Assembly: GCF_001418255.1 (NCBI RefSeq) | Contig: NZ_LIPV01000004.1 | Span: 229,170 to 293,169, forward strand | Reading direction: 5' to 3' | DNA: 64,000 nt | From: Thiomonas bhubaneswarensis | Lineage (GTDB): Bacteria > Pseudomonadota > Gammaproteobacteria > Burkholderiales > Burkholderiaceae_C | In this document: positions 8,757-16,102 of the stretch, piece after piece | How positions within the stretch are numbered: the first letter of the stretch is position 1 | Layout of the letters: every line of letters begins with the position of its first letter | Program-made: the position numbers and the translations under genes | The notes under the pieces: model-generated | What the model saw: only the letters and a program-made list of their open reading frames with translations | Told to the model about the DNA's origin: nothing | Databases searched by the model: none

Positions 8757-10337
8757 TCAGGGAATCTGGCGCATCAGCGCTTCGAGCCGTTCGGTGATGG
8801 TGTTGCTCAGGTCTTCCAGGCGAGCGGCGAGTTCGGTGGTGCGGGCGGTGTTGTCGGTGCGGATGGCTTCCACCAGCGCCTGCCCGGTGCGGTGCACGTC
8901 CTGGTGAACGGAATTGACGTCGGCAAACCCGGCATCGCTGCCGAAGTAGGCCGCGCCCGCGCCGAAGTACCACTTGCCGAAGAAGCAGCCGTGGAAGTTG
9001 GACACGTCCATATCCACCTTTTCCTGTTTCTGTGCGGCGGTCAGCAGCTGGCCGATCCACTGGTAATGCATGGCCAGAGACACCCGCAGGGTGACGGCGG
9101 TGTCGGGCCATTTGGAGACTGCGGTCACGCCGGTCTTGAGCTGCTCGCGCGAGGCGCGGATGAGTTGCATCATGGCCTCGAAGCGGCCCACGAGCACTTT
9201 CATCAGTGCGGCAGACTGCTCGGCGTCGAGGCGCTGGCGGTCGGCGTCGCTCACCAGCTGGCGCATCAGTCCGGTCTGTTCCGCGGTGACGGTGCGAACC
9301 TTGCCGAGCATGGTCTTCACGTCGCCCAGCGTGTCGCCGATATTGGTGACCAGTGCCCCGACCCGCTCGACCCGCTGCACGGAGCGGGACATGCCGGTGC
9401 CGACGTCGGCCGACTGGTCGCGCAGGCTGTGGGTGAGTTCCTCGATCTCGTGGGTAATGCGGGCGGTCTTGCGCGCCAGGTTGCGCACCTCGTCGGCCAC
9501 CACGGCGAAGCCGCGACCATGTTCGCCGGCGCGCGCCGCCTCGATGGCCGCGTTGAGCGCGAGCAGATTGGTCTGCGAGGCGATTTCGCTGATGCCTGCG
9601 GTGAGTGCCTCGACCGAGCGCACCGCGTCGACAAAGCCGGTGAGCTTGGTCTCGGTATTGGCGATGAAGCGCGACACGTCGGCCACTTCGCCCAGGGTGG
9701 TGTCTATCGCCTGGCTGCTGCGCTGCACCGATTCGGTCGTGGCGTCGACATTGGCGCGCAGATCGTCGAGCTGGGTCTGCGCCGTGTGGGTGTGGATCGC
9801 CGCGCTTTGTAGCCGCGCGGCCATGTCGCCCACGCTTTGCGACAGACCGTGGATGTCGTGGTCGAACCCGGCGGTGCGGCTTTCGGCAAAGGCCAGCGAT
9901 TGGGTGGTGGTGCGCAGCGCGTCCACGCCGTGGAGCAGCATCTGGCGCACGCCGCCGAGCCTCTCCGCCCAGGCGGCCGCGTCGATGAGGTCGATGTCGC
10001 GCAGCGCACCGTCGCCACGGCCGCTGAGCAGGTCGAGCACGGCTTGCAGCACCCGCTCGCGGTCTTCGCGCACGCGCTCGAGCAGGCCGCCGGAGGGGAT
10101 GGTGTGGGTGCGCAGCCCCTCACCCCGGCCCTCTCCCCGAGGGAGAGGGAGCGGCCCCTCACCCCGGCCCTCTCCCCGAGGGAGAGGGAGCGGCCCCTCA
10201 CCCCAACCCTCTCCCGCTGGGAGAGGGAGTCTGTCTCCTCCCCCAGCAGTGGGGGAGGTCGGGAGGGGGGACGGCCCGGAGGGGGCGGGTGCCTCCGCTT
10301 CCATCACGGCGGTCATGTCGGCTTGATCGGGTTCCAC
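8757..10337 (-). CDS. Soluble chemoreceptor with C-terminal zinc-binding CZB domain and repeat-derived N terminus
   Basis: The 526-aa protein has no membrane segment. The signalling hairpin ([20 protein letters not shown], then [13 protein letters not shown]) is intact. The last ~120 residues form a CZB domain with the expected zinc ligands: His in LAMHYQW, Cys in [11 protein letters not shown] and two His in VHQDVH. CZB receptors are known to respond to zinc or hypochlorous acid. Residues ~20-75 are low complexity ([13 protein letters not shown] repeated) and are encoded by tandem palindromic repeats. GTG at 10337 with GGAG seven bases upstream supports translation of this region; a later GTG after the repeat cannot be excluded. 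Confidence 0.88.
   Translation of the reverse strand: MEPDQADMTAVMEAEAPAPSGPSPLPTSPTAGGGDRLPLPAGEGWGEGPLPLPRGEGRGEGPLPLPRGEGRGEGLRTHTIPSGGLLERVREDRERVLQAVLDLLSGRGDGALRDIDLIDAAAWAERLGGVRQMLLHGVDALRTTTQSLAFAESRTAGFDHDIHGLSQSVGDMAARLQSAAIHTHTAQTQLDDLRANVDATTESVQRSSQAIDTTLGEVADVSRFIANTETKLTGFVDAVRSVEALTAGISEIASQTNLLALNAAIEAARAGEHGRGFAVVADEVRNLARKTARITHEIEELTHSLRDQSADVGTGMSRSVQRVERVGALVTNIGDTLGDVKTMLGKVRTVTAEQTGLMRQLVSDADRQRLDAEQSAALMKVLVGRFEAMMQLIRASREQLKTGVTAVSKWPDTAVTLRVSLAMHYQWIGQLLTAAQKQEKVDMDVSNFHGCFFGKWYFGAGAAYFGSDAGFADVNSVHQDVHRTGQALVEAIRTDNTARTTELAARLEDLSNTITERLEALMRQIP
10116..10232. repeat. Three tandem 39-bp palindromic repeats inside a coding sequence
   Basis: Units start at 10116, 10155 and 10194. 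The first two are identical; the third differs at a few positions. Each contains an inverted repeat CCCTCTCCC...GGGAGAGGG. At 39 bp (13 codons) each unit keeps the reading frame and encodes [13 protein letters not shown] or a variant. Such C/G-rich palindromes are commonly dispersed between genes in proteobacteria; here they sit within the N-terminal coding part of a chemoreceptor. Confidence 0.85.
10233..10282. repeat. Second palindrome type next to the tandem repeat
   Basis: CTCCTCCCCCAGCA is followed by TGGGGGAGGTCGGGAGGGG. The G-rich half nearly matches the half-site at 1565-1587 between the first two genes (GGGGGAGGTTGGGAGGGGG). It lies in frame in the same receptor gene and encodes [13 protein letters not shown] residues. 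Two different repeat families therefore sit back to back in one coding region. Confidence 0.65.
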
Positions 10338-10369
10338 GGACGGTCTCCGGTTGTCGTGTCGGCGCAGTC

Positions 10370-11614
10370 TCAGTGAGCGGCGCTGTTGCCTTCGATGGCG
10401 TCACTCAGCGCCTGCAGACGATCAACGATGAGGCCTTCCTGGTCGCTGAGCGAGGCCGAGAGCCGCGCCACCTGGTCGCGCTGCCCCGCGTGCACGGCTT
10501 CGAGCAGTTGGCGGGCGGTGGCGTGAATCTGCGCGTGCGGCGCTTCGAGAGCACGAAAGGCCGACAGACCGCCGAAGGCTGCCTGCCCCTGGCTGTCATA
10601 CCAGCGCCCGAGGCGGCAGTTGTGATGATCGGTGACTTCGGTGGGCAGCTTGGCCTGCCTGTCCTTGCAGGTCTCCGCCAGGATGTGATTGACGAAGTCT
10701 TTGTGATCTTCCTGCGCCGATTGCAGCATCATGCGCGTGGCGCTGGTCTGCATCTGCGTGACCTGATTGTTCATGCGCACCACGACCGACTGCACCAGGT
10801 CGAGTTCCTTGCTGGAGCTGGCGCTGGTGACGGCGATGTCGTGCGCCTGCTGGCCGATGGCCGTGGTGTTGGACTCGACCTCGGCGGTGGCCGCCTGCAC
10901 CCGGCGGGCGAGGTTGCGCACCTCGTCCGCGACCACCGCGAAGCCACGGCCGTGTTCGCCGGCGCGGGCGGCCTCGATGGCGGCGTTGAGCGCCAGCAGA
11001 TTGGTCTGGTAGGAGATTTCGCGGATGTTGCGCACGATGGTGCTGATGGCATCGACCTGTCCCTGCAGCTCCGACACCGCGGTGCCGTTGCCCTGGATCG
11101 CCCGGCCGACGTTGCCGATGGCGGTGTCCACCGAGGTCATCGACTGGCGGATCTCGCCAGCCGCGCCATTGAGGGTGCTCACCACTTCCTTGAGCCGATC
11201 GCTGACCTGACTGACATCTTTCATGTGCGAGATGTCGCGCCAGCTGGCGTGAAAGGCGATGACCTGTCCGGCAGGGTCGCGCACGGCGACGAAGACCAGC
11301 GAGAACGTGACTTTCCCGATCGGCATTTCCTGCACATGCTTGTCCAGGCTGCCATCGGCCAGGCGACGCAGGATGGCGCGGATGCGCTCGGGGTCTTTGT
11401 GGAACTGGTGGATCGAGTGGTGCAGGGCGCTGCGCACGTCGGCGCCTCGCAATGCGGAGTTGAGCGTGGCGTGAAAGCGCTCCATGGTTTCGCGCGCGGT
11501 GCGGTTCATGAAGAACACGGGGTTTTCCATGGCGGCGTCGGCCTCGGCCAGCATTTCGAGGCTGTCGAGCGGCTCTAACGCTTGTTGCAGATAGTGGAGG
11601 GCGGTGGCGTCCAT
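10370..11614 (-). CDS. Soluble PAS-containing chemoreceptor with CZB domain
   Basis: The 414-aa protein starts with a PAS-like region (about 20-140; [38 protein letters not shown]). A signalling hairpin follows ([20 protein letters not shown], then [13 protein letters not shown]). The C-terminal CZB domain has [17 protein letters not shown] and HAQIH as zinc ligands. No membrane segment is present. It lies between the ODP-like diiron protein and the second CZB receptor. An oxygen/redox or metal signal is plausible from this context, but the PAS cofactor cannot be read from sequence. Confidence 0.9.
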   Translation of the reverse strand: MDATALHYLQQALEPLDSLEMLAEADAAMENPVFFMNRTARETMERFHATLNSALRGADVRSALHHSIHQFHKDPERIRAILRRLADGSLDKHVQEMPIGKVTFSLVFVAVRDPAGQVIAFHASWRDISHMKDVSQVSDRLKEVVSTLNGAAGEIRQSMTSVDTAIGNVGRAIQGNGTAVSELQGQVDAISTIVRNIREISYQTNLLALNAAIEAARAGEHGRGFAVVADEVRNLARRVQAATAEVESNTTAIGQQAHDIAVTSASSSKELDLVQSVVVRMNNQVTQMQTSATRMMLQSAQEDHKDFVNHILAETCKDRQAKLPTEVTDHHNCRLGRWYDSQGQAAFGGLSAFRALEAPHAQIHATARQLLEAVHAGQRDQVARLSASLSDQEGLIVDRLQALSDAIEGNSAAH

Positions 11615-11670
11615 GATGCGTCTCGTGAAAAGAACGTTGAATGTCGATCAGAAGATTGCGGAAGGCGGCT

Positions 11671-12423
11671 TTACTCGATGGCGCTGCCCACCTTGAGGGC
11701 GTCGAACCACTCGATGAAGCGCTTGACGTTCTGGCCGGTGTAGATTGCGCCGTGCTGCGGGGCGAGGAAGTCGATGTCCATCTTGGACACGCGTTCGCAC
11801 CAGTTGCGCTTGGCGGCCATCGAGGGCATCCAGCGCTTGTGGAAATACTCGGCCGACTTGATGTGCTCGTCGAAGGCAGCCGGCGTTTCGATGTTGCGGC
11901 GGTCGACGAACGGCGCGTGGCCCACGGGCAGCAGGGCCGCGCCGACATCACCGGAAAACAGCACCTTGGCGAAGCTGTCGTACACATGGAAATTCGCCGA
12001 GGAGTGCAGGTAGTGCGCAGGCACGAACTGCAGCCGCGCCGAGCCCAGGGTCATTTCGCCGCCTTCATCGGGGATGTCGCGCAGGTCGGCATCGAGCGCG
12101 CCGTAGTGGCGGATGAACCCGCTCCACAGCTTGGGCACATACCAGGCGATGTCGGGGTTGCAGGCATTCCACAGCGGCAGGCTGGAGGCGATGTCGGGGT
12201 CTTGATGGCTGACGAAGGCGGCCTTGAGCGAACCGGGCGGGGCGACTTCGACCAGGGCGCTGAACACCTGCGGGAAGATCTCGAATCCGCCCGGATCGAG
12301 GATCATGGTCTGATCGTCCACACTCAGCGCATAGACGTTGGAATCGATGACGCGGCGCTCGTCCTGGTCGTAAATGATGTTCCAGTGGTGGTTGCCCTGG
12401 CTGAAAAACGGCAGCGATTTCAT
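11671..12423 (-). CDS. ODP-like diiron metallo-beta-lactamase-fold protein (oxygen/iron sensor candidate)
   Basis: The 250-aa protein has a metallo-beta-lactamase fold of the flavodiiron type without a flavodoxin domain. Visible metal-site candidates are HQDPD, PAHYLHS, SGDVGAAL and APQHGAIYTG. This pattern matches the oxygen-binding diiron proteins (ODP) recruited to chemotaxis systems in spirochaetes, where the diiron centre senses oxygen and Fe(II) and reports to a receptor. Its position inside the che operon, beside a PAS-CZB receptor, supports a sensory rather than hydrolytic role. It overlaps the previous gene by ATGA, and AGGA lies about eight bases before its start. Confidence 0.8.
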   Translation of the reverse strand: MKSLPFFSQGNHHWNIIYDQDERRVIDSNVYALSVDDQTMILDPGGFEIFPQVFSALVEVAPPGSLKAAFVSHQDPDIASSLPLWNACNPDIAWYVPKLWSGFIRHYGALDADLRDIPDEGGEMTLGSARLQFVPAHYLHSSANFHVYDSFAKVLFSGDVGAALLPVGHAPFVDRRNIETPAAFDEHIKSAEYFHKRWMPSMAAKRNWCERVSKMDIDFLAPQHGAIYTGQNVKRFIEWFDALKVGSAIE

Positions 12424-13034
12424 TCGATGATCCTTTCGATTTGTTGGCGGTAGGCGCGCAGCAATTCCTGCACCCCGTTGACGGAGCGATCCATTTCCAG
12501 AGAGACCTGGGCAAGAGGGGCGTTGACTGCGCCCTTGAGCGCGGCTTCGATGCGGCCGTTCACCACCACATAGTCGAGTTCAGCGATGACGGACTGGAAG
12601 CGGTCGAGCGCCGTGTTCAGCGCCAGCCCGGCGCGGCGGCTGCCGGCGGCGTGGCGATCCTGCATTTCGGCATGGCGGCGCATGCGCTCGGCCAGAGCCG
12701 GGCAGTTGCCGGTTGCGGCGCTCTGAATGTGGCGCAGGCTCTCCATCTGCTGCACGTCGCGCAGCGTTTCCATGAAGTGCAGCATCAACGGGTTGATGAG
12801 CTTTTGCACGTGATCGGCAGCAAGTTGCATGGCCTGCGCGCCTTCGCGGAAGGCCTGCGCCACCACGCCATAGCCAGCGAGTTCCTTGCCGTGGCGCTTG
12901 ACCAGCACCTGGGCGTTGAGCGCCTTGCGGTCGATTTCGCGCAGGCGCTTTTTCAGCGCACCCTGGAAGGCGTAGGTGGCGTCGGCCACGGCGATGAAGT
13001 CGCGGCGCAGGGTGTCGAGGGATTGGTCGTCCAT
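12420..13034 (-). CDS. 204-aa helical protein with two degenerate MCP-hairpin-like segments
   Basis: It has no recognised full-length family. It is predicted to be largely helical with no membrane segment. Residues ~37-68 (ALNAQVLVKRHGKELAGYGV then VAQAFREGA) resemble the conserved chemoreceptor tip (LNA, R, G, G-aromatic-VVA). Residues ~155-190 (VNGRIEAALKGAVNAPLAQV then SLEMDRSV) resemble it again (N-x-RIEAA...EM-R). It lies 6 bases after cheA and overlaps the ODP-like gene by ATGA, so it should be co-translated with both. A role as a receptor mimic or adaptor between the ODP protein and CheA/CheV is an inference from these features only. Confidence 0.7.
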   Translation of the reverse strand: MDDQSLDTLRRDFIAVADATYAFQGALKKRLREIDRKALNAQVLVKRHGKELAGYGVVAQAFREGAQAMQLAADHVQKLINPLMLHFMETLRDVQQMESLRHIQSAATGNCPALAERMRRHAEMQDRHAAGSRRAGLALNTALDRFQSVIAELDYVVVNGRIEAALKGAVNAPLAQVSLEMDRSVNGVQELLRAYRQQIERIIE

Positions 13035-13040
13035 GATGGT

Positions 13041-15008
13041 TCAGCTCTTGCGTTGCACCCGGGCCAGCGCGGCACCGTCGAGGATCAGCACGACTTCGCC
13101 GTTGCCGGAGATCGTGGCGCCCTGATAGAGGGTGTCCTGGGTGGAGATGTCCAGGGGCTTGACCACCGAGTCTTCCGTGCCCATGGCCTCGGAGACCACC
13201 AGCAGGCCCTGTTCGATCAGAATGCCCTCGCTCTGGTCCTTGTTCAGGTCGATCGGGCGGTTCTGCAGCAGGTGGCCGAGGTCGATGTAGGGCACGACGC
13301 GGCTGCCATCGACCTGCACCATCAACCGGCCGGAGATGGAGTGGACTTGCGCGGGGTCGATGGCGAGCAGGTTCTCGATGGCGGCCACCGGCAGGGCGTA
13401 GGTCTCGCGCCGCAGGCGGAAATAGAGCACAGGCAGCACGGCCATGGTCAGCGGCAGTTCCAGGGTGATGGTGCTGCCCTTGCCCAAGGCGGTATCGATG
13501 TCGATGCGGCCGCGCAGCGAGGTGACGGTGGAGCGCACCACATCCATGCCGACGCCGCGGCCGGAGAGTTCGCTGACCTGCTCCTTGGTCGAGAAGCCGG
13601 GTAGGAAGATGAGGTCGAGCATTTCGCGCTCGGAAAGGCGGGCGCCTTCCTGCGGCGTGATGACGTTCTTGGCGATGGCGTGCTGCAGAATCTTCTGCGC
13701 ATTCATGCCGCGGCCGTCGTCGCCCACCAGAATCTGCACCTTGTCGCCGAGGTGATGTGCGGCCACACGCAGCACCGCCTCTTCGGGCTTGCCGCCCTGC
13801 TTGCGGCTGGCGGGGTCTTCGATGCCGTGATCGAGCGCGTTGCGCACCAGGTGAATGAGCGGGCCGGAGAGTGCATCGACCACGGTCTTGTCGATCTCCA
13901 CGTCTTCGCCTTCCAGTTCGAGCCTCACCTTTTTGCCCAGGCTGCGCGAGGCATCGCGTACCACGCGCGGCAGGCTCTGGAACAGGCGCTTGCACGGCTG
14001 CATGCGCAGGCGCATGACGGTGTTCTGCAGGTCGTTCACCGCCAGATCGGTCTCGCGAGCCAGGCGGGTCAGGGCTTCGTCTTCCTGGCCCATGCGGGCG
14101 ACTGCGGCGCTCAGCCGGTTGCGCAGCAGCACGAGTTCACCGACCTGATTCATGGCCTGGTCGAGCCGGGTGGAATCGACCCGGATGGAGGTTTCCTCCT
14201 GCGGCGCGCCGCCTGCTGCGCGCGGGGCAGAGGGTTCGGTCTTCGGAGGCGTTGCGGTCGGCGGCGCGCTGGTATGGCCCGGCGCCTGGCCGGGGCCGTG
14301 CAGGGCGTCGAGCACGCGCTCGAACTCGTCCTGGGTGATTTCGTCGGCAGGCGTCGCGGGCTTCGGCGGCGCGGGCATGGGTGCGGCACCAGGGGCCTGG
14401 CCCTGGCCATAGAGATCGTCGAGCACGCGCTCGAATTCGTCCTGGGTGATCGAATCGCTGTCTGCGGCTTCGGCGCTGGCAGGAGCGCGGCGCTCGGCGT
14501 AGAGACCGGTGCCGCCGCCATCGCGCTCGGCCTGGGTGACCCACAGGCCTTGCGTTGCTGCGCTGGGCGCGCTGCCCTGGGCCTGCGGCGAGGGTGTGGG
14601 CTCTGCGGGTGCAGCCATGGGTGGCGGCGTCTCTCCGCGGGCGAAAGCCTGGATGGTCTGCCCCAGGTCTGTCGGGCCAGGAGGCGGATTCTCGCCCCGG
14701 GCCATGTCGTCGAGCATGGCGGTGATGACGTCGGTGGCGCGCAGGATGGCGTCGATCATCGGCGCCGTGGCGCGCAGCTTGCCGCTGCGCATCTTGTCGA
14801 ACAGGTCTTCGAGGTGATGGCACCAGTCCACCATGTTCTGCGCTTCCAGAAACCCGGCGCCGCCCTTGAGGGTGTGGAAGGCCCGGAAGATGGCACCAAG
14901 AATCTCGGGGCTGTCGGGCTGGGACTCCAGGCGCAGGAGCTGATCTTGGGCCTGGCTTAGCAACTCGCGCGATTCGGCGAGGAATTCCAGCAGGATGTCG
15001 TTGTCCAT
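13041..15008 (-). CDS. cheA: Chemotaxis histidine kinase CheA
   Basis: The 655-aa protein has an N-terminal Hpt domain with phosphorylatable His45 in FHTLKGGAGFL. A long Pro/Ala-rich linker contains two copies of TQDEFERVLD. Dimerisation and ATPase regions follow (HLVRNALDHGIEDP N box; GDDGRGMN; LSGRGVGMDVV), then a C-terminal CheW-like regulatory domain. It phosphorylates CheY and CheV. No typical compact P2 domain is visible; the repeated TQDEFERVLD motifs occupy that region. It is third in the operon, 17 bases after cheZ. Confidence 0.96.
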   Translation of the reverse strand: MDNDILLEFLAESRELLSQAQDQLLRLESQPDSPEILGAIFRAFHTLKGGAGFLEAQNMVDWCHHLEDLFDKMRSGKLRATAPMIDAILRATDVITAMLDDMARGENPPPGPTDLGQTIQAFARGETPPPMAAPAEPTPSPQAQGSAPSAATQGLWVTQAERDGGGTGLYAERRAPASAEAADSDSITQDEFERVLDDLYGQGQAPGAAPMPAPPKPATPADEITQDEFERVLDALHGPGQAPGHTSAPPTATPPKTEPSAPRAAGGAPQEETSIRVDSTRLDQAMNQVGELVLLRNRLSAAVARMGQEDEALTRLARETDLAVNDLQNTVMRLRMQPCKRLFQSLPRVVRDASRSLGKKVRLELEGEDVEIDKTVVDALSGPLIHLVRNALDHGIEDPASRKQGGKPEEAVLRVAAHHLGDKVQILVGDDGRGMNAQKILQHAIAKNVITPQEGARLSEREMLDLIFLPGFSTKEQVSELSGRGVGMDVVRSTVTSLRGRIDIDTALGKGSTITLELPLTMAVLPVLYFRLRRETYALPVAAIENLLAIDPAQVHSISGRLMVQVDGSRVVPYIDLGHLLQNRPIDLNKDQSEGILIEQGLLVVSEAMGTEDSVVKPLDISTQDTLYQGATISGNGEVVLILDGAALARVQRKS

Positions 15009-15025
15009 GATGGCGGGCGTTGGGT

Positions 15026-15541
15026 TCAGATGCCGAGGTCGCGCAGCAGGGCGTCCACGTCGTCCTGGGCAAAGGTGGGTCCGGCGTAGGTGGGCACGCC
15101 GTTGTGGGGCGCAGCTTGTTCGGTGGACGGGGCAGTCTGGGCGTCTGGCGCGGCCTGAAGATGCGGCCCGAGTTGTTCCACCGCGTTGCGGATGCGCTGT
15201 TCGACGGCCTGTAGCAGGTGAATGGTTTTCTTTAAGCGCTGGCCCGCCAGATCCTGCCCCTGCTGGCTGGCGAGAATGGTGTGGAACTGGCGTTCGAGCC
15301 GGTCGAGGCGGTCGTCGATGAAGCCGCCATGCGTGGCGCGGATGGCGGCGATTTCCGAAAAGCCGTTCTCCACGGCTTCGAGCGTGGCCATGGCCTGGGT
15401 CTCGGTCAGCCGCAGGGCCTCTTCCAGAGGATGGCTGGCCTCGGGCAGATCGCTGGAGGCGGCCATGATGCGGCGCACGCCTTCGTGCAGCAGGGCGTCG
15501 GCCTCGGTCAGGCTGTGCAGCGCGGTGGCCTGCGCATTCAT
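15026..15541 (-). CDS. cheZ: CheY-P phosphatase CheZ
   Basis: The 171-aa helical protein contains [20 protein letters not shown], matching the CheZ catalytic helix; the D and Q of DLAGQ correspond to E. coli Asp143 and Gln147. The C-terminal tail [15 protein letters not shown] is the amphipathic CheY-P-binding peptide, separated by a flexible Pro/Ala linker. It terminates CheY signalling by dephosphorylation. Its start overlaps the cheY stop by ATGA, so the pair is translationally coupled. Confidence 0.94.
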   Translation of the reverse strand: MNAQATALHSLTEADALLHEGVRRIMAASSDLPEASHPLEEALRLTETQAMATLEAVENGFSEIAAIRATHGGFIDDRLDRLERQFHTILASQQGQDLAGQRLKKTIHLLQAVEQRIRNAVEQLGPHLQAAPDAQTAPSTEQAAPHNGVPTYAGPTFAQDDVDALLRDLGI

Positions 15542-15942
15542 GTGTTGGCTCCTGCCGCCGCGTTCAGACGCGCCATGATGGCGTCGAGCTTTTCCTTCAG
15601 GGTCTGCGCGGTGAAGGGTTTGACGATGTAGCCGTTGACCCCGGCCTGGGCGGCGGCCACGATGTTTTCTTTTTTGGCCTCGGCCGTGACCATCAGCACC
15701 GGCAGGCTGCGGATGGCCGGGTTGTCGCTGGCGCGGATGAGCTTGAGCAGGTCGATCCCCTGCATCACCGGCATGTTCCAGTCGGTAACGACGAACTCAA
15801 TGCCGCCCGCCTGCAGGCGGCGCCAGGCTTCTTCGCCGTTCTCCGCTTCGTCGATGTTGCCGGTGACGTAGCCGGTCTGCATGAGCAGGCCGCGCACGAT
15901 GCGGCGCATGGTGGGGAAGTCGTCAACAACCAGGAATTTCAA
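15538..15942 (-). CDS. cheY: Chemotaxis response regulator CheY (TTG start)
   Basis: A single receiver domain: [16 protein letters not shown] acidic pocket, [11 protein letters not shown] with the phospho-acceptor Asp, LMVTAEA with the conserved Thr, and VKPF with the conserved Lys. CheY-P binds FliM and switches rotation. An upstream in-frame ATG at 15990 would add 16 unconserved residues, but it lies upstream of the sigma-28 -10 box, so the transcript should lack it. TTG at 15942, preceded by GCGAGG, gives a normal 134-aa CheY. Confidence 0.93.
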   Translation of the reverse strand: MKFLVVDDFPTMRRIVRGLLMQTGYVTGNIDEAENGEEAWRRLQAGGIEFVVTDWNMPVMQGIDLLKLIRASDNPAIRSLPVLMVTAEAKKENIVAAAQAGVNGYIVKPFTAQTLKEKLDAIMARLNAAAGANT

Positions 15943-15976
15943 GGTGGGCCTCGCGAAGGTTCGTCGTTCGCATGGT

Positions 15977-16003
15977 GTAACGGCACGCAAGCGGCGAACT
16001 TGA
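15977..16003 (-). promoter_or_regulatory. Sigma-28 (FliA) promoter of the che operon
   Basis: Read on the minus strand: TCAAGTTC-N11-GCCGTTAC, against the consensus TAAAGTTT-N11-GCCGATAA. The predicted transcription start falls near 15,970, between the ATG at 15990 and the TTG at 15942. It would place chemotaxis genes in the late flagellar class. Confidence 0.7.
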
Positions 16004-16062
16004 ATCGGTGGCCGATCCTCGAATCACGAATCTCGATCTGATTTGCCTCAGGTCAACCAGTG

Positions 16063-16079
16063 CTGAAACGACCCTTGCT
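16063..16079 (+). promoter_or_regulatory. Weak sigma-54-like site before the globin-EAL gene
   Basis: CTGAAACGACCCTTGCT resembles YTGGCACGRNNNTTGCW with two mismatches, one of them in the important -24 GG. The spacing to the -12 GC is correct. The ATG of the next gene is 24 bases downstream. Confidence 0.3.
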
Positions 16080-16102
16080 GGCGCCTGAGAAAGATCAATA
16101 GC

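Noticed and set aside
10116..10232. CRISPR-like array
   Set aside because: Only three contiguous units with no spacers, in frame within a coding gene.
15943..15990. ATG 15990 as the cheY start
   Set aside because: It lies at the sigma-28 promoter and would add 16 residues not found in CheY.
16063..16079. Confident sigma-54 promoter before the globin-EAL gene
   Set aside because: The -24 GG is altered to GA. It is kept only as a low-confidence site.
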